Source: Stentor coeruleus (lineage: Eukaryota > Ciliophora > Heterotrichea > Heterotrichida > Stentoridae). From it: a stretch of 64,000 nt of DNA. Position 1 is the first letter of the stretch. Each line of letters begins with the position of its first letter. Location: the NCBI GenBank assembly GCA_001970955.1, contig MPUH01000009.1:62001-126000 (forward strand), in the 5' to 3' direction. Below the pieces are notes generated by a model. The model was given only the letters and a program-made list of their open reading frames with translations. It searched no databases and was not told the origin of the DNA. This document shows positions 30,301 through 38,616 of this stretch, one piece after another. Position numbers and translations under genes: made by a program.

Positions 30301-32312
30301 ATAGAGAAAATATCATAAGCGAATGTGAGAAAAAAATCGCTTTTGAAGAAAAAGTCAAAGAATTCCTATTAGACAGAAGTGTTAAACAATTTGAATCTGA
30401 GTATTCAGAAAACAGAGCAGCTTTTGCTTTTAAAGTTATGAAAGAACGTTTTCAAGGTATAAAGCATCAAGTATCTAAATTTTCTCAACTGTTTCATTTT
30501 TTAAGAAAGAAAAATGCTTTTATTTCAATAAAATCTAAAGCAAGACAAACTTATCAATTAAATATGGTTGAAGATCTTTTGATAGGGCTGTGCAAGAAAT
30601 ATCGTTTGAGGTATCTACGTAATAAATTTGACATGTGGCATAGGAATTGTAATAAACTTCTCTTTGACGGATTATCAGCGAAAATAAAAACTGATAATAA
30701 CAAGATAAATGAGCTGAAAATGATACAAAGGAAAATTCAGAAGACGAATATGGTGAAAATGTTTAGTGTTCTTATGTCAAAAGAAAAAGGGAATGTGTTT
30801 TCATCTTGGGTTAAAACAACAAAAAAGATTAAAGCTATACGTTTAGCTTCACAGAAATTTGCTGTGGTTAGAAAGAATATGAAAACAGGTTTTGCGGTAT
30901 GTAAAATGATTGAGTTTACAAAAAACAGTAAGAGGGAGTTGAATAAAGCTCATATGGCATCAAATAATTATATGAGTAAACTTATAAAAAGAGTTTTTAA
31001 ATCTTGGAAGTCTTTACATGATATTGGTGCTTATGTTAAAATAGTTTTTGGTGGGGTTAATAAAAGATATTATAGAGATAGCTTATATACAGGTTTAGGG
31101 GCAATTAAAGCTTATGCATCTCATCAATCAACAAAATCTGAATGGAAAGATAAATCACAAAACTCTTCAGTAAATCGTATACTTTACACAATGGCTAAAA
31201 GAACTGTTTTCCCATACTTCCAAAAATGGCAAAATTTTATAGGCTTCAAACTTACGGCTCAAGGAAAAGTTCGAAGGACAATACTCAGAGCTTTAACTAG
31301 AAAATTCAGAAGCGCTTTTGACTTATGGACTGAATGTCTCAAACTTAGGAAAACTTTTGAAAATGTAAACAAAGAAGGTCCTGTTGCAATAGAAAACTCT
31401 TTCCTTCGAGATCGAAATGAGATCCTTACCAAGCTTATAAAAGATGAAGGTATCGATCCAAAGTATGTCGAACAATACATAAATGAACGTGAAAGCCTTA
31501 AAGCGGCGCTAAAACGCAAAGGTATTAACAGACTTCGTTACAAAGCAGGGCTTATAAACCCTAACGATAATACTATAATGCCTAGGATTTTCACAACTTG
31601 GAAACTTTGGGTAATAAAACGTAAACGTCTAGTTCATGCAGCTCATAGAATGCTTGCTTTTAAACGTAAACCAGATCTCTTGCATGGATTCCTCACATGG
31701 AAAAAAGGTTTTCCTCTTGTTGTTAATACAATAAACAAACTTCCCCGTAGAGAACTTTATAGCCTTGTAGCTAAAATGGATCGAGATATAAAAACTTTAG
31801 AAGGACGTTTAGAAAACTCAAATTCAGATCTTGTTTATATGAATGCTTATTCTGAAGTATTACAAACACATACAAAAAGAGGGCAAAATCTAGCAATGGT
31901 TATGGGAAAACATAACACTCATAAAACTTTTTATAGAGTTTTCTTGAGATGGACTATGCATACAAATCTGTGTAAAATACATGATTTACTTGCTAATTTA
32001 ACTGGAGTTGAAGAAAGTCTTTATATAACTAAGACAACATTAAGAGCTATGGATGAAGATAATCAAGTTATGATGGAAGAAAATTTGAATTTAAGGCAGG
32101 CATCACTTGATGGAATTGCTATTGCTGAAGCATTTGAAACTTTGAGTAAAGAGAGAGAAAGGCTGTCAGTAGATTTGGCTGAGAGGACTGCGACGATTAA
32201 GAAACTTTTGGAACATAATAATGAGTTGGCGATGAGACTCAAACAGTTCTCGGCTGAAGATAAGTTCTTTACCCCTGATCGTGAGAGTAAGAGACAGTCT
32301 AGTGTTTTATAA
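27324..32312 (+). CDS. Giant Sfi1-like repeat protein (putative centrin/spasmin-binding)
   Basis: Seen: one uninterrupted ORF of 1662 residues. Residues 1-270 are coiled coil. From about 310 to 1560 there are at least 19 units ending in an aromatic-x2-Trp motif, for example CFDSWRGK, IFSEWRNL, AVSTWKSE, FFAWKNFI, YFTHWREH, AFRKWKDS, VFKSWKSL, IFTTWKLW and GFLTWKKG, each in a basic amphipathic helix and spaced about 35-90 residues. The last 80 residues are coiled coil. Known: F/L-x2-W-K/R is the hallmark of the Sfi1 centrin-binding repeat; such proteins build basal-body linkers and contractile centrin or spasmin filaments in ciliates. Inferred: a basal-body or myoneme scaffold. Spacing is looser than the canonical ~33 residues. 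An EF-hand gene follows 79 bp downstream on the same strand. Confidence 0.85.
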   Translation: MNENLNRSYSKSPARDATIYQNAIRNQHSLHQQEYEQFHRDRAIQFREIENSQTDKFRETDGDRTALIKRINGLLVEVERLSHEKNELTAALHEERIASNEVHRMAKSSGKAKNIIDRNLQSDLKFEKEENSRLRHLLHQIELERAELRSKLKDYELASSSSTYEKKELICKLQQKTDQVLIFEADNRALNEKNLFLQSRVNDLEHENATIIHERSNLCETLSRMEVERMEIIKKLHEEIARYENFQIIKNSEIDNMKWVQKRHCRVLASRNIALELQKMTCKVYNYGLSRIKDSVFYESAKWRGTQKIVANLFKFYDRRVKSCFDSWRGKLNWRSTQLARMNLVDIYSRKGTQAKIFSEWRNLMLSKLKDKRQKILCLTVLSKLFKDKIESSIRTRFIQFKTFAMGNRRKDFQGSKLTIRAFVGKLRSAISKWQRFNEKMKAAQSREDLAVDFAASLLRSRYFFAFKEYTKLRKKDREILSMKEDHADKVYQINILNELNRYTQRKSLRDTIVRKMVKRWIRKDQYRAVSTWKSEVKTMKKIEKVEFYLRGNDLTKSHLVKEKLFFAWKNFIITNKLQRTQEELNYEKPLREKYENLHKDVIEEKQRIHNIKVGRMFAKCFRGELFSYFTHWREHTEYFREAKPRIKRMILKEYIFKIGSAFRKWKDSISTINYRDLHLENLKYAETNSILLEHITNLEETLSFQLGKTQDMTRQSMKRVILRIQNFKLATYMRTWAQNAFTTSNMLSGAMIIERKLRNFLYRRSLVAILNKSINNKRKWFAKRKMNNFILMQMRGGVLTTFSSWKNFWEIRKQFKQMFIKIAHRKGMTNKQIYMNKFKAKMKALRETELLNETYRLATEKASLENTLERLTDDFNQESARSAKFLKNLKKRSRLRIANALIRCSQGCRKVYWDRWIGMIKFKDLKLDKMGRLRKLWDKNREKKAWRTWMIYIKNKFETISKIEMNGIKKQAKIQKRVAKGTEEVLKKQIEDRENIISECEKKIAFEEKVKEFLLDRSVKQFESEYSENRAAFAFKVMKERFQGIKHQVSKFSQLFHFLRKKNAFISIKSKARQTYQLNMVEDLLIGLCKKYRLRYLRNKFDMWHRNCNKLLFDGLSAKIKTDNNKINELKMIQRKIQKTNMVKMFSVLMSKEKGNVFSSWVKTTKKIKAIRLASQKFAVVRKNMKTGFAVCKMIEFTKNSKRELNKAHMASNNYMSKLIKRVFKSWKSLHDIGAYVKIVFGGVNKRYYRDSLYTGLGAIKAYASHQSTKSEWKDKSQNSSVNRILYTMAKRTVFPYFQKWQNFIGFKLTAQGKVRRTILRALTRKFRSAFDLWTECLKLRKTFENVNKEGPVAIENSFLRDRNEILTKLIKDEGIDPKYVEQYINERESLKAALKRKGINRLRYKAGLINPNDNTIMPRIFTTWKLWVIKRKRLVHAAHRMLAFKRKPDLLHGFLTWKKGFPLVVNTINKLPRRELYSLVAKMDRDIKTLEGRLENSNSDLVYMNAYSEVLQTHTKRGQNLAMVMGKHNTHKTFYRVFLRWTMHTNLCKIHDLLANLTGVEESLYITKTTLRAMDEDNQVMMEENLNLRQASLDGIAIAEAFETLSKERERLSVDLAERTATIKKLLEHNNELAMRLKQFSAEDKFFTPDRESKRQSSVL

Positions 32313-32391
32313 AAAAAAATTATTAATATGGATATTTTTAAAGTGTGATATGAATTATCTCTATACAAGTAGTATTAATATATAATAAATC

Positions 32392-33093
32392 ATGGGAGCT
32401 TGTGCACCAAAAAGAGAAGAGGCTCCATTACCAAATGCAGCACAAATTCAAAAAATGTCTCCCCAAGACAAAATCATAATGCAAAACGAAAACAATTATG
32501 TTTTCTCCAGACTAGATTTCAAAGAGTTATCAAAAAGCATCAAAAGTGAAAGCATCGATGGCAACTTAAGCTCATCACAATTAAAAAGAGCTTTTCTCGA
32601 TCTTGAAATCAATCTAGACGAGTTATCATCCCCTGAGTCCTCAACATTTAAACTTTTAACCAAGATTAAGAATGAAAAAAAGCTTATTGAAGTTCGTAAG
32701 CTCATGTTGATAGCAATATTTTTAGGTAAAGGAAAATTAAGTGATAAAATCGAATGGCTTTTTAGACAATATGATATTGATGCATCTGAGATTTTGGAAT
32801 ACAATGAATTTGTCACAATGATTGATGAAATTTTTGATGTTGCAGCTAGAATACTTCCAGTAATATCTATAGGTGAAGGTGTTGGATCATTGACAAAAGA
32901 AGAATATGATGAGTATTCGGCTAGGATTATTATTGGAAAAAATAAGGCTCAGAGGGAACTTACTGAGAATTTTAAGGTTTTGGAGAGTGTTAGGCATAAT
33001 GACTTTGTTAAGATTATGGCTGAAGATGTTAGGTTTCAGTTCTTGCTTAGTAGTACTCTTGTTAGGGAATATTTAAGGAAATTCACTGATTAG
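32392..33093 (+). CDS. N-acylated EF-hand protein (233 aa)
   Basis: Seen: ATG to TAG, 233 residues, starting MGACAPK (myristoylation/palmitoylation signal). One clear EF-hand: helix KIEWLFRQY, loop DIDASEILEYNE, helix FVTMIDEIF; the loop keeps Asp1, Asp3, Ser5 and Glu12 but has Glu instead of Gly at position 6. A second helix pair upstream (SSSQLKRAFLDLEINLDEL) lacks a calcium loop. The arrangement recalls calcineurin-B/NCS-type sensors, but length and single good loop make the subfamily unclear. It lies directly downstream of the Sfi1-like gene; a functional link is possible but only suggested by position. Confidence 0.78.
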   Translation: MGACAPKREEAPLPNAAQIQKMSPQDKIIMQNENNYVFSRLDFKELSKSIKSESIDGNLSSSQLKRAFLDLEINLDELSSPESSTFKLLTKIKNEKKLIEVRKLMLIAIFLGKGKLSDKIEWLFRQYDIDASEILEYNEFVTMIDEIFDVAARILPVISIGEGVGSLTKEEYDEYSARIIIGKNKAQRELTENFKVLESVRHNDFVKIMAEDVRFQFLLSSTLVREYLRKFTD

Positions 33094-33479
33094 TAATTAA
33101 AATTTGTGCTATGCATAAAGTAGGCTGGTAGTTGATGGGAAATGAAGGTTTTTGAAAGATGATAGAGAAAGTGAGGTGGAATTTTTGGTTGTTTTTTAGT
33201 AGGAATTGAGAGTGTGAATGTATATTGTAATTATGATTATATAAATTGTTTATATAATTAAATTATTATGAGTATGATTTAATAATGAGATTTTATTTGA
33301 AGTCTTCAAAATACTTTTTAGATTTTTTATGTTCTTTTTATCTACAAGTTTAAAACATTTAAAATCTAAAACTTAATTTTAATTCTAATATTTTTAAAAT
33401 CTTCAATAACTACAATTTCACATCCTAACAGCAAAATCAACAGTTTCACATAACTTAATTATTCATAATCAGCTTACAT
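33094..33479. other. Convergent intergenic region
   Basis: 33100-33230 is G-rich and C-poor; 33300-33480 is C-containing and G-poor. The switch marks the two converging 3' flanks. No gene seen. Confidence 0.55.
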
Positions 33480-35024
33480 CTAAGGTAAATTCTTATTAAT
33501 CAAATTATTAACCTTCAATGTAGCTTTAATAAGGTCATAAGAGTCGATTTCAAGTTTATGAAAAGTCATTTTTCCTAATTCCTGAGCAACTTCCCACCCA
33601 TCCATCGCCGCAATTTTCAAAACTTTCTTCCTCCATCTAATAACCTTAAGTGCTTCATCAAATTTATCTTCACTAAGCAAATACTCCACAGTACTTAAAA
33701 GCGAAAACTCTTGTTCATCACAAGAACTATGCGATTTAAATACAATTTCCAAAGAATCATGAGTATCTTTTCTTGCTGAAATTTTGTTTTCTATTAATTG
33801 AACACATTCAAGATGTCTTCTTTCAATAAGCTGCTTTAAATCATTAAAACTCGACATAGAAACTTCTGGGTTTAAATCAATCGGATCTTTCATTGTATCA
33901 GATCTTTTAGGTTGACTTGGTTTTAATGCTGATCTTCTTGGTGTAGGAAATGCTGGGGGTTTATTTCTTGGGGATACTAATGAAAGTTTGATTTCAGGGG
34001 CAATTTCATGATCGTAATTGTTGATTGAGCATTGCCATCTGAAGAATTTTCTAAAAAAGTCCATGTAATTTTCTTTTTGATGTGGACTTGATACTAAATC
34101 AATCATGCTTTCAACGTTTTTCATAAACAACGATACACTTTCTTGGTTTTCCATTATATAACCTAATGCCTCAGGAGGTAAACATTCAAATTGATTTATT
34201 AAGCATTCTGTTAGAGGCATTATATATAAGCTATTAGCTACTACTGTTGATATTGAGAATATTGCTGGGATATTTACAACAGCATGCCATAGATTTTCTA
34301 AGCTTATCACTTTTAGTATATTTATAAAATGCTTCATACCGTCTTTATTTAAAAAGTTGTGTATGAATATTTTTGTTGTAACTAACTGTTTATATTTCTC
34401 AAAAAAGTCAGCAGTTCGAGGAACAAAACCAAAAATACTATTGAGCATTTCCATTATCTCATATATAGATTTATAAATCGCATCACTTTTATAGTATAAG
34501 TATTTATCTGGGGTTTCAGGGTCACAATTTTTAGTTTCAGTTGGTGCAACACTCATCCATTTGATAATCATATCAATAATCCCATTGAAAAACTCAACAA
34601 CTCTAGAGACTTCTTTATTTGGATTAGAATAAGTGTGACATAAAAGTGAATCAACTTGTATATAAAGATCTCCACGTAAAAACAATGTAAGTTCATATGG
34701 GGCAAGACCTGAGAAATTGTCATGGACTATAATTGACATGATTCCTTCTGAGGTTTTTATAGCATCTTCATTATAATCCCAGTCTCTTAAAGGTTTTTTT
34801 AATTGGCCGGTGTAACCTTTTGAATGCATACGAAATGGGGCAATTAGTGTTGAATGTAAGCAGTAAATTTGTTTCCATTTGTCACTCCATCCATCGAAAT
34901 GAACTATGATAATGGTTTTAGTACGCTTTTTTATACGACCTACTCGCCAAATCCCTAGGGTGTCTTTTGCGTCACACCAGCTTTTTTGTTTATAAAAGTC
35001 TTGAACTTTTGGGGTTTGATTCAT
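33480..35024 (-). CDS. Protein with N-terminal Tudor/chromo-barrel-like domain (514 aa)
   Basis: Seen: ATG to TAG. Residues 10-75 read as a small beta barrel of the Tudor-knot/chromo-barrel kind: WCDAKDTLGIWRVGRI, then IIIVHFDGWSDKWKQIY and IAPFRMHSKG. About 80-340 is helical with no recognised family. About 345-400 is Pro/Ser/Lys-rich (PAFPTPRRSALKPSQPKR), and 400-514 is helical (EYLLSEDKFDEALKVIRWRK resembles a LisH/CTLH-type or TPR-like hairpin). Known: such barrels bind modified histone tails or act in deubiquitinase and acetyltransferase complexes. The function here is not established. Confidence 0.65.
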   Translation of the reverse strand: MNQTPKVQDFYKQKSWCDAKDTLGIWRVGRIKKRTKTIIIVHFDGWSDKWKQIYCLHSTLIAPFRMHSKGYTGQLKKPLRDWDYNEDAIKTSEGIMSIIVHDNFSGLAPYELTLFLRGDLYIQVDSLLCHTYSNPNKEVSRVVEFFNGIIDMIIKWMSVAPTETKNCDPETPDKYLYYKSDAIYKSIYEIMEMLNSIFGFVPRTADFFEKYKQLVTTKIFIHNFLNKDGMKHFINILKVISLENLWHAVVNIPAIFSISTVVANSLYIMPLTECLINQFECLPPEALGYIMENQESVSLFMKNVESMIDLVSSPHQKENYMDFFRKFFRWQCSINNYDHEIAPEIKLSLVSPRNKPPAFPTPRRSALKPSQPKRSDTMKDPIDLNPEVSMSSFNDLKQLIERRHLECVQLIENKISARKDTHDSLEIVFKSHSSCDEQEFSLLSTVEYLLSEDKFDEALKVIRWRKKVLKIAAMDGWEVAQELGKMTFHKLEIDSYDLIKATLKVNNLINKNLP

Positions 35025-35596
35025 ATTTATTAGGAAGTTTTTATTAGAATAATGGATGTGACTTGATAGAGAATTATAGGTTTTATTAGAAGAGGGATAA
35101 GGGTTTTTTAGAGAATATTATGTGGGACTTGGCTTTTTAGGAATAAGGTGTGGAAATGAAGCGCATGGTTAGAAAGGTGAATGTGTTGATGGGATGAAGG
35201 AGTAGGTGGGAAAGAATGGAGTTGAAGGCTTAAATTTGTGATTTTTGGTTTGTGTAGTGAGATTTTATGCTGTAAAAAAAGATCCTACTGGTTGTATGCT
35301 ATCGCAAATTATACATAAGTTTAAATTGGTGAAATATCACTTAAAAAAATCCCTAATTAAACTCTCACTTACTAAATCTTAAATCATCCTTCTCAACCAA
35401 AATTTCATACAAAAATTCTTTACAGCACTTTTATCGCACTTCAACAAAAAGCAAAACTAACACAATAAACCCATCATAAAACCAAAAAACCTCTTAAATC
35501 ATCCTCGAATCTCACAATAAAACCTTTAACCAATCTAATTATCCTAAAAAAATCATCTCTTTGCGATTAACGTGAGAAATGTTAGAATTTATTTAC
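35025..35596. other. Intergenic, strand-skewed
   Basis: 35025-35260 is almost C-free (leader of the 33480-35024 gene); 35330-35560 is almost G-free (3' flank of the small minus gene). No other gene seen. Confidence 0.55.
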
Positions 35597-35767
35597 TCAT
35601 TTTCCTGGCAATTGACCCAAAATGCCCCTGCGTCTTCCTTGGCTATCTTTACCAACACCGAGTTTTGCAGCTTCACGCAATCTCGCTAAATTCTCTTCAT
35701 CAAGTTGTAGTGAGTCATCATCACTATTAGATTCATCTACTGTCACATCAGCACTACTTCCTTCCAT
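35597..35767 (-). CDS. Small charged protein (56 aa)
   Basis: Seen: ATG to TGA, 56 residues. The N-terminal half is acidic (SADVTVDESNSDDDSLQLDE) and the C-terminal half is basic (LREAAKLGVGK, then SQGRRRGILGQLPGK). It is locally richer in GC than its flanks, and the flanking skew fits a minus transcript. The plus-strand ORF at 35622-35837 is its shadow. The segment LARLREAAKLGVGK faintly recalls the start of BTF3/NAC-beta, but the NAC domain is absent. No function assigned. Confidence 0.55.
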   Translation of the reverse strand: MEGSSADVTVDESNSDDDSLQLDEENLARLREAAKLGVGKDSQGRRRGILGQLPGK

Positions 35768-36101
35768 TATATATTATATAGCATCTTATAAAAAAGCAAT
35801 CAAAACCCACAAAAATCCTTTAAACCCCTTTCTCTAATCCCCAAAACATAAAAATCTTCCCTCATCAAAAAATCAAGAAATCATTTTTCTCTAATAAAAA
35901 TTTTCCCCATCTTAAACTTACCTTCTAAAACACCGAAAACATCCCATCTCCTACAAAAAAAAAAACCCAAATTCCATTCTTATCACCCTTCTCATAATTT
36001 TCTACATATGAAATCTTATTTTCTCCAAATGCTTGAAATAATCCTAAATCCACATAATCTGCTAATTATTCATAAAAACCTCGCATATATAGTCCATATT
36101 T
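35768..36101. other. 5' leader of the capping-protein gene
   Basis: Pyrimidine/A-rich and nearly free of G over about 300 bp, the clearest example in the window of the G-poor leader pattern. No gene seen. Confidence 0.5.
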
Positions 36102-36887
36102 ATGAGCGAAATTTTGACCTCAGGATTGACCTTGATGAGAAGAATGCCCCCAGGTCTTGGCGACAAAAGCATAGCAGGTTTAAGTAAACTTATTGACGAT
36201 GAACAAACTGTTGACCAAATCTGCCAAAGGGTAGACAAGCCTTTTCAAATCGGCCACTGTTCCCAAACAGGCCAAGAATTCATCCTTTGCGAATACAATC
36301 GTGATGGAGATAGTTACCGATCTCCATGGAGTAATCAATATCAACCTCCAATCTCTGATGCTCCCCACCTTTCTGATGCTTTAAGAAAATTAGAAGTAAA
36401 AGTTAATGAAGAGTTCAATCAATACAGGAGACTTTATTATGATGGGGGTTTTTCAAGTGTTTATTTCTGGGATGTTGGATCAAACTCATTTGCCTGTGTA
36501 TTTCTTATTAAACGTGATTGTGACCCTAGAGAAGGTGTTGCTAAAGCGTGTTGGGAAAGTACTAATTTGATACAAGCAGAAATTACCCCTCAGTCTAAAT
36601 CTGTTAAGTATAATATTACATCAACAGTGTTTTTACAGATTTCAGTTGAAGATGCTAATGCTGGGGTTATGGATTTAAGTGGTGGGTTGACTAGACAGTA
36701 TCAGGAGCACAAACCATGTGCTGATCCATTTGGAGAAAATCATGTTTACAATATGATTGCATTGGTTGAAAATATGGAAGGCAAGCTTAGAAGCTCGCTT
36801 GATATGATTTATGTTGGAAAAACCAGAGAGATACTTGATAGGACACGACATGTTGAAATCAAAAAAGAACGAGTTAGGCTACCTTAA
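36102..36887 (+). CDS. CAPZB: F-actin-capping protein subunit beta
   Basis: Seen: 261 residues, ATG to TAA. Conserved CapZ-beta blocks are present in order: LTLMRRMPP, YILCEYNRDGDSYRSPWSN-type segment (EYNRDGDSYRSPWSNQY), YFDGGFSSVYFWD-type (YYDGGFSSVYFWDV), the sheet around FLIKRD, SVKYNITSTVFLQI and LSGGLTRQ. Known: the alpha/beta heterodimer caps actin barbed ends, in the cytosol and in dynactin. The C-terminal actin-binding tentacle is shorter than in animals (end at KKERVRLP), and the whole protein is about ten residues shorter. No alpha subunit is encoded in this window. Convergent with the UBTD gene (140 bp). Confidence 0.96.
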   Translation: MSEILTSGLTLMRRMPPGLGDKSIAGLSKLIDDEQTVDQICQRVDKPFQIGHCSQTGQEFILCEYNRDGDSYRSPWSNQYQPPISDAPHLSDALRKLEVKVNEEFNQYRRLYYDGGFSSVYFWDVGSNSFACVFLIKRDCDPREGVAKACWESTNLIQAEITPQSKSVKYNITSTVFLQISVEDANAGVMDLSGGLTRQYQEHKPCADPFGENHVYNMIALVENMEGKLRSSLDMIYVGKTREILDRTRHVEIKKERVRLP

Positions 36888-37027
36888 TAGAAAAGATAAG
36901 GATAATTTTAGGGATTGTTATAGGATTTAGAATTGTTGATATAGATTTTTTAGGTATATTTAAGAATAAATTTTTTTTTTATATGAGATGTGTAGATAAT
37001 AGATATAAGTTCGATAGTATATTATTT

Positions 37028-37831
37028 TTAAGGCTTTATGAATACTTGAATGACAACTCCTTGGGGAACATTGCAATGTCCTAGTAGGTTATCATCTTTA
37101 AGTTCTCTTCCATTGAAAAACAATCTCACTTCTTTTTGTAGCTTAGCATGCGCTATAAATTTTTCTTTAATAGTTTTCACTGTTTCATCGGTTCTTGTAT
37201 TAACTTTACAATCAGTTAACCCTGCAGCTCTTAGGATCAATTCAAAATTTTCTACTTTTATCTGTGCTGGAGCCCTTGTGATAATCTTGGTCTCTCCATA
37301 CTTAACCGCTGGGTTTATTACAAATGGTGGTAAATCGTATCTATAGCCTCGTTCATCGTAAGTCTGTTGTAAAAGTCCATTATTCAATGTCAAATTATAA
37401 GTTTTAACAAGATCTTCAGCCTTTTCAGATTCAGGTTCAACACATGCTTGCTGTAACACCTGCCAAACCATAGGGNCTCGTTCATCGTAAGTCTGTTGTA
37501 AAAGTCCATTATTCAATGTCAAATTATAAGTTTTAACAAGTTCTTCAGCCTTTTCAGATTCAGGTTCAACACATGCTTGCTGTAACACCTGCCAAACCAT
37601 AGGGTTTCCTTCAACTCTAGTATCCCAAAACTCCTTAATCTTAACATCAATTTCTTCTTTTGTCATAGTTGTTTGCCATGCTGGAGTCTTTTTGCATCCT
37701 TTCCCCGAGACCAGTCTTTCTACTTAGTTAATACCGTGTATATAAAACGTGAGGTTTCCCTGTCTATGAAGCCTAATCCGATCAGAAGAATCATTTTCAA
37801 TAGAATTTTGGCACGCGCAGCCAGAGCCCAT
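37028..37831 (-). CDS. UBTD: UBTD-family ubiquitin-like domain protein
   Basis: Model: exon 1 37735-37831, 15-nt intron 37720-37734, exon 2 37028-37719. Exon 2 contains an assembly duplication of 128 bp plus one N (129 nt, so in frame); without it the product is 219 residues. The N-terminus MGSGCAC suggests acylation, as in UBTD1, which begins MGNC. Then TMTKEEIDVKIKEFWDT and GYRYDLPPFVINP match the UBTD N-terminal domain, and the last 75 residues are a ubiquitin-like fold (RTDETVKTIKEKF, VRLFFNGRELKDDNLLG). Known: UBTD proteins bind E2 UBE2D enzymes. The next gene upstream (Rab) ends just 25 bp before this ATG. Confidence 0.9.
37348..37604. repeat. Direct duplication around a single N inside the UBTD gene (assembly join)
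   Basis: 128-bp copies at 37348-37475 and 37477-37604, N at 37476. They differ at one base, which changes one codon (Asp in one copy, Glu in the other). Confidence 0.92.
37720..37734 (-). other. 15-nt intron (UBTD gene)
   Basis: GTATTAACTAAGTAG on the minus strand, phase 1; joins LTFYIH to ERLVSGKG. Confidence 0.8.
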
Positions 37832-37856
37832 ATTAAATATTATCTAATCTTAAAAA

Positions 37857-38477
37857 TCAGCAACACCCTTTCTTTTTATCACTTTGATGGTTTTTAGGTT
37901 CTAGTTTCCGTGCTGCACCTTTTCTTATATCATCAGCCAATGGGTCAGTTTTTCTAGTTTTTTCCATTATACTTTCTACTAAGCGAATTAGAGCTTCATT
38001 TGTATTCATTCCTGTTTTAGAGGAACAGAGAAAACCTGCCACAAATTTCTTTGAACTTGAGAATTGTTGAATTGACTCTTCGGTTATTGAAGACTCTTGA
38101 GTTAGAAGATCAGCTTTGTTTGCACAGAGAACCATTGGGATTGGGGAACCATCTTCCATGCATACATTTTCATCAACGCTAGCTTTCCATAAATATGCTT
38201 GTTCTAAACTTTTTTCTCTAGTGGCATCGTTTACGACTATAGCTCCGTTTGCGTCTCTGCAGTAAAGTTTAGAAATACCTCCAAGTCTATCTTGTCCTGC
38301 CAAGTCCCATAATTGTATCCTCACACTTTCCCCTTTGATTTCTATTATTTTCAAGCCGAATTCACAGCCTATAGTAGCTTTATATTTCTCTGAAAAACTA
38401 TTGTATACAATTCTGTTTACAAGAGAAGTTTTACCAACACCAACTTCTCCTATAACAAGTACCTTATAGAAGCTCAT
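37857..38477 (-). CDS. Rab-family small GTPase, Rab32/38-like
   Basis: Seen: 206 residues, ATG to TGA. P-loop GEVGVGKTS at 10-18, switch I YKATIGCEF, switch II WDLAGQDR at 57-64, NKAD at 120-123 and CSSKTG for the guanine-specificity loop. GSPIPMVLCANKAD and SLEQAYLWKASVDENV follow the Rab32/38 pattern, as does Asp in place of Glu after GQ being tolerated. The C-terminal Cys-Cys is a geranylgeranylation site. Known: Rab32/38 act on lysosome-related organelles, relevant because Stentor carries cortical pigment granules, though that link is inference. The TGA stop right after Cys-Cys also shows TGA is a stop here. Confidence 0.9.
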   Translation of the reverse strand: MSFYKVLVIGEVGVGKTSLVNRIVYNSFSEKYKATIGCEFGLKIIEIKGESVRIQLWDLAGQDRLGGISKLYCRDANGAIVVNDATREKSLEQAYLWKASVDENVCMEDGSPIPMVLCANKADLLTQESSITEESIQQFSSSKKFVAGFLCSSKTGMNTNEALIRLVESIMEKTRKTDPLADDIRKGAARKLEPKNHQSDKKKGCC

Positions 38478-38616
38478 AACAAATAATTATATCAAATTCC
38501 ATTAAGGATTTAAGGATTAAAAGTATTTGCCAAAACAAAAAAATCTCTTATGACTAACCCTAATGAATTATAAAATAACTAATATAAAGTGAATCCACCC
38601 ATAGTATGAGAATAAA

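Noticed and set aside
35622-35837. 71-codon plus ORF rich in Ser/Leu
   Set aside because: Antisense to the better-supported small minus-strand gene at 35597-35767.
37477-37604. Internal 43-residue tandem repeat in the UBTD protein
   Set aside because: It is separated by a single N and is nearly identical at DNA level, as at seven other places, so it is an assembly artefact.
37857-37859. Blepharisma-like code (TGA as Trp)
   Set aside because: TGA follows the Rab Cys-Cys end directly and also ends the coiled-coil gene at 50796; both are sensible stops.
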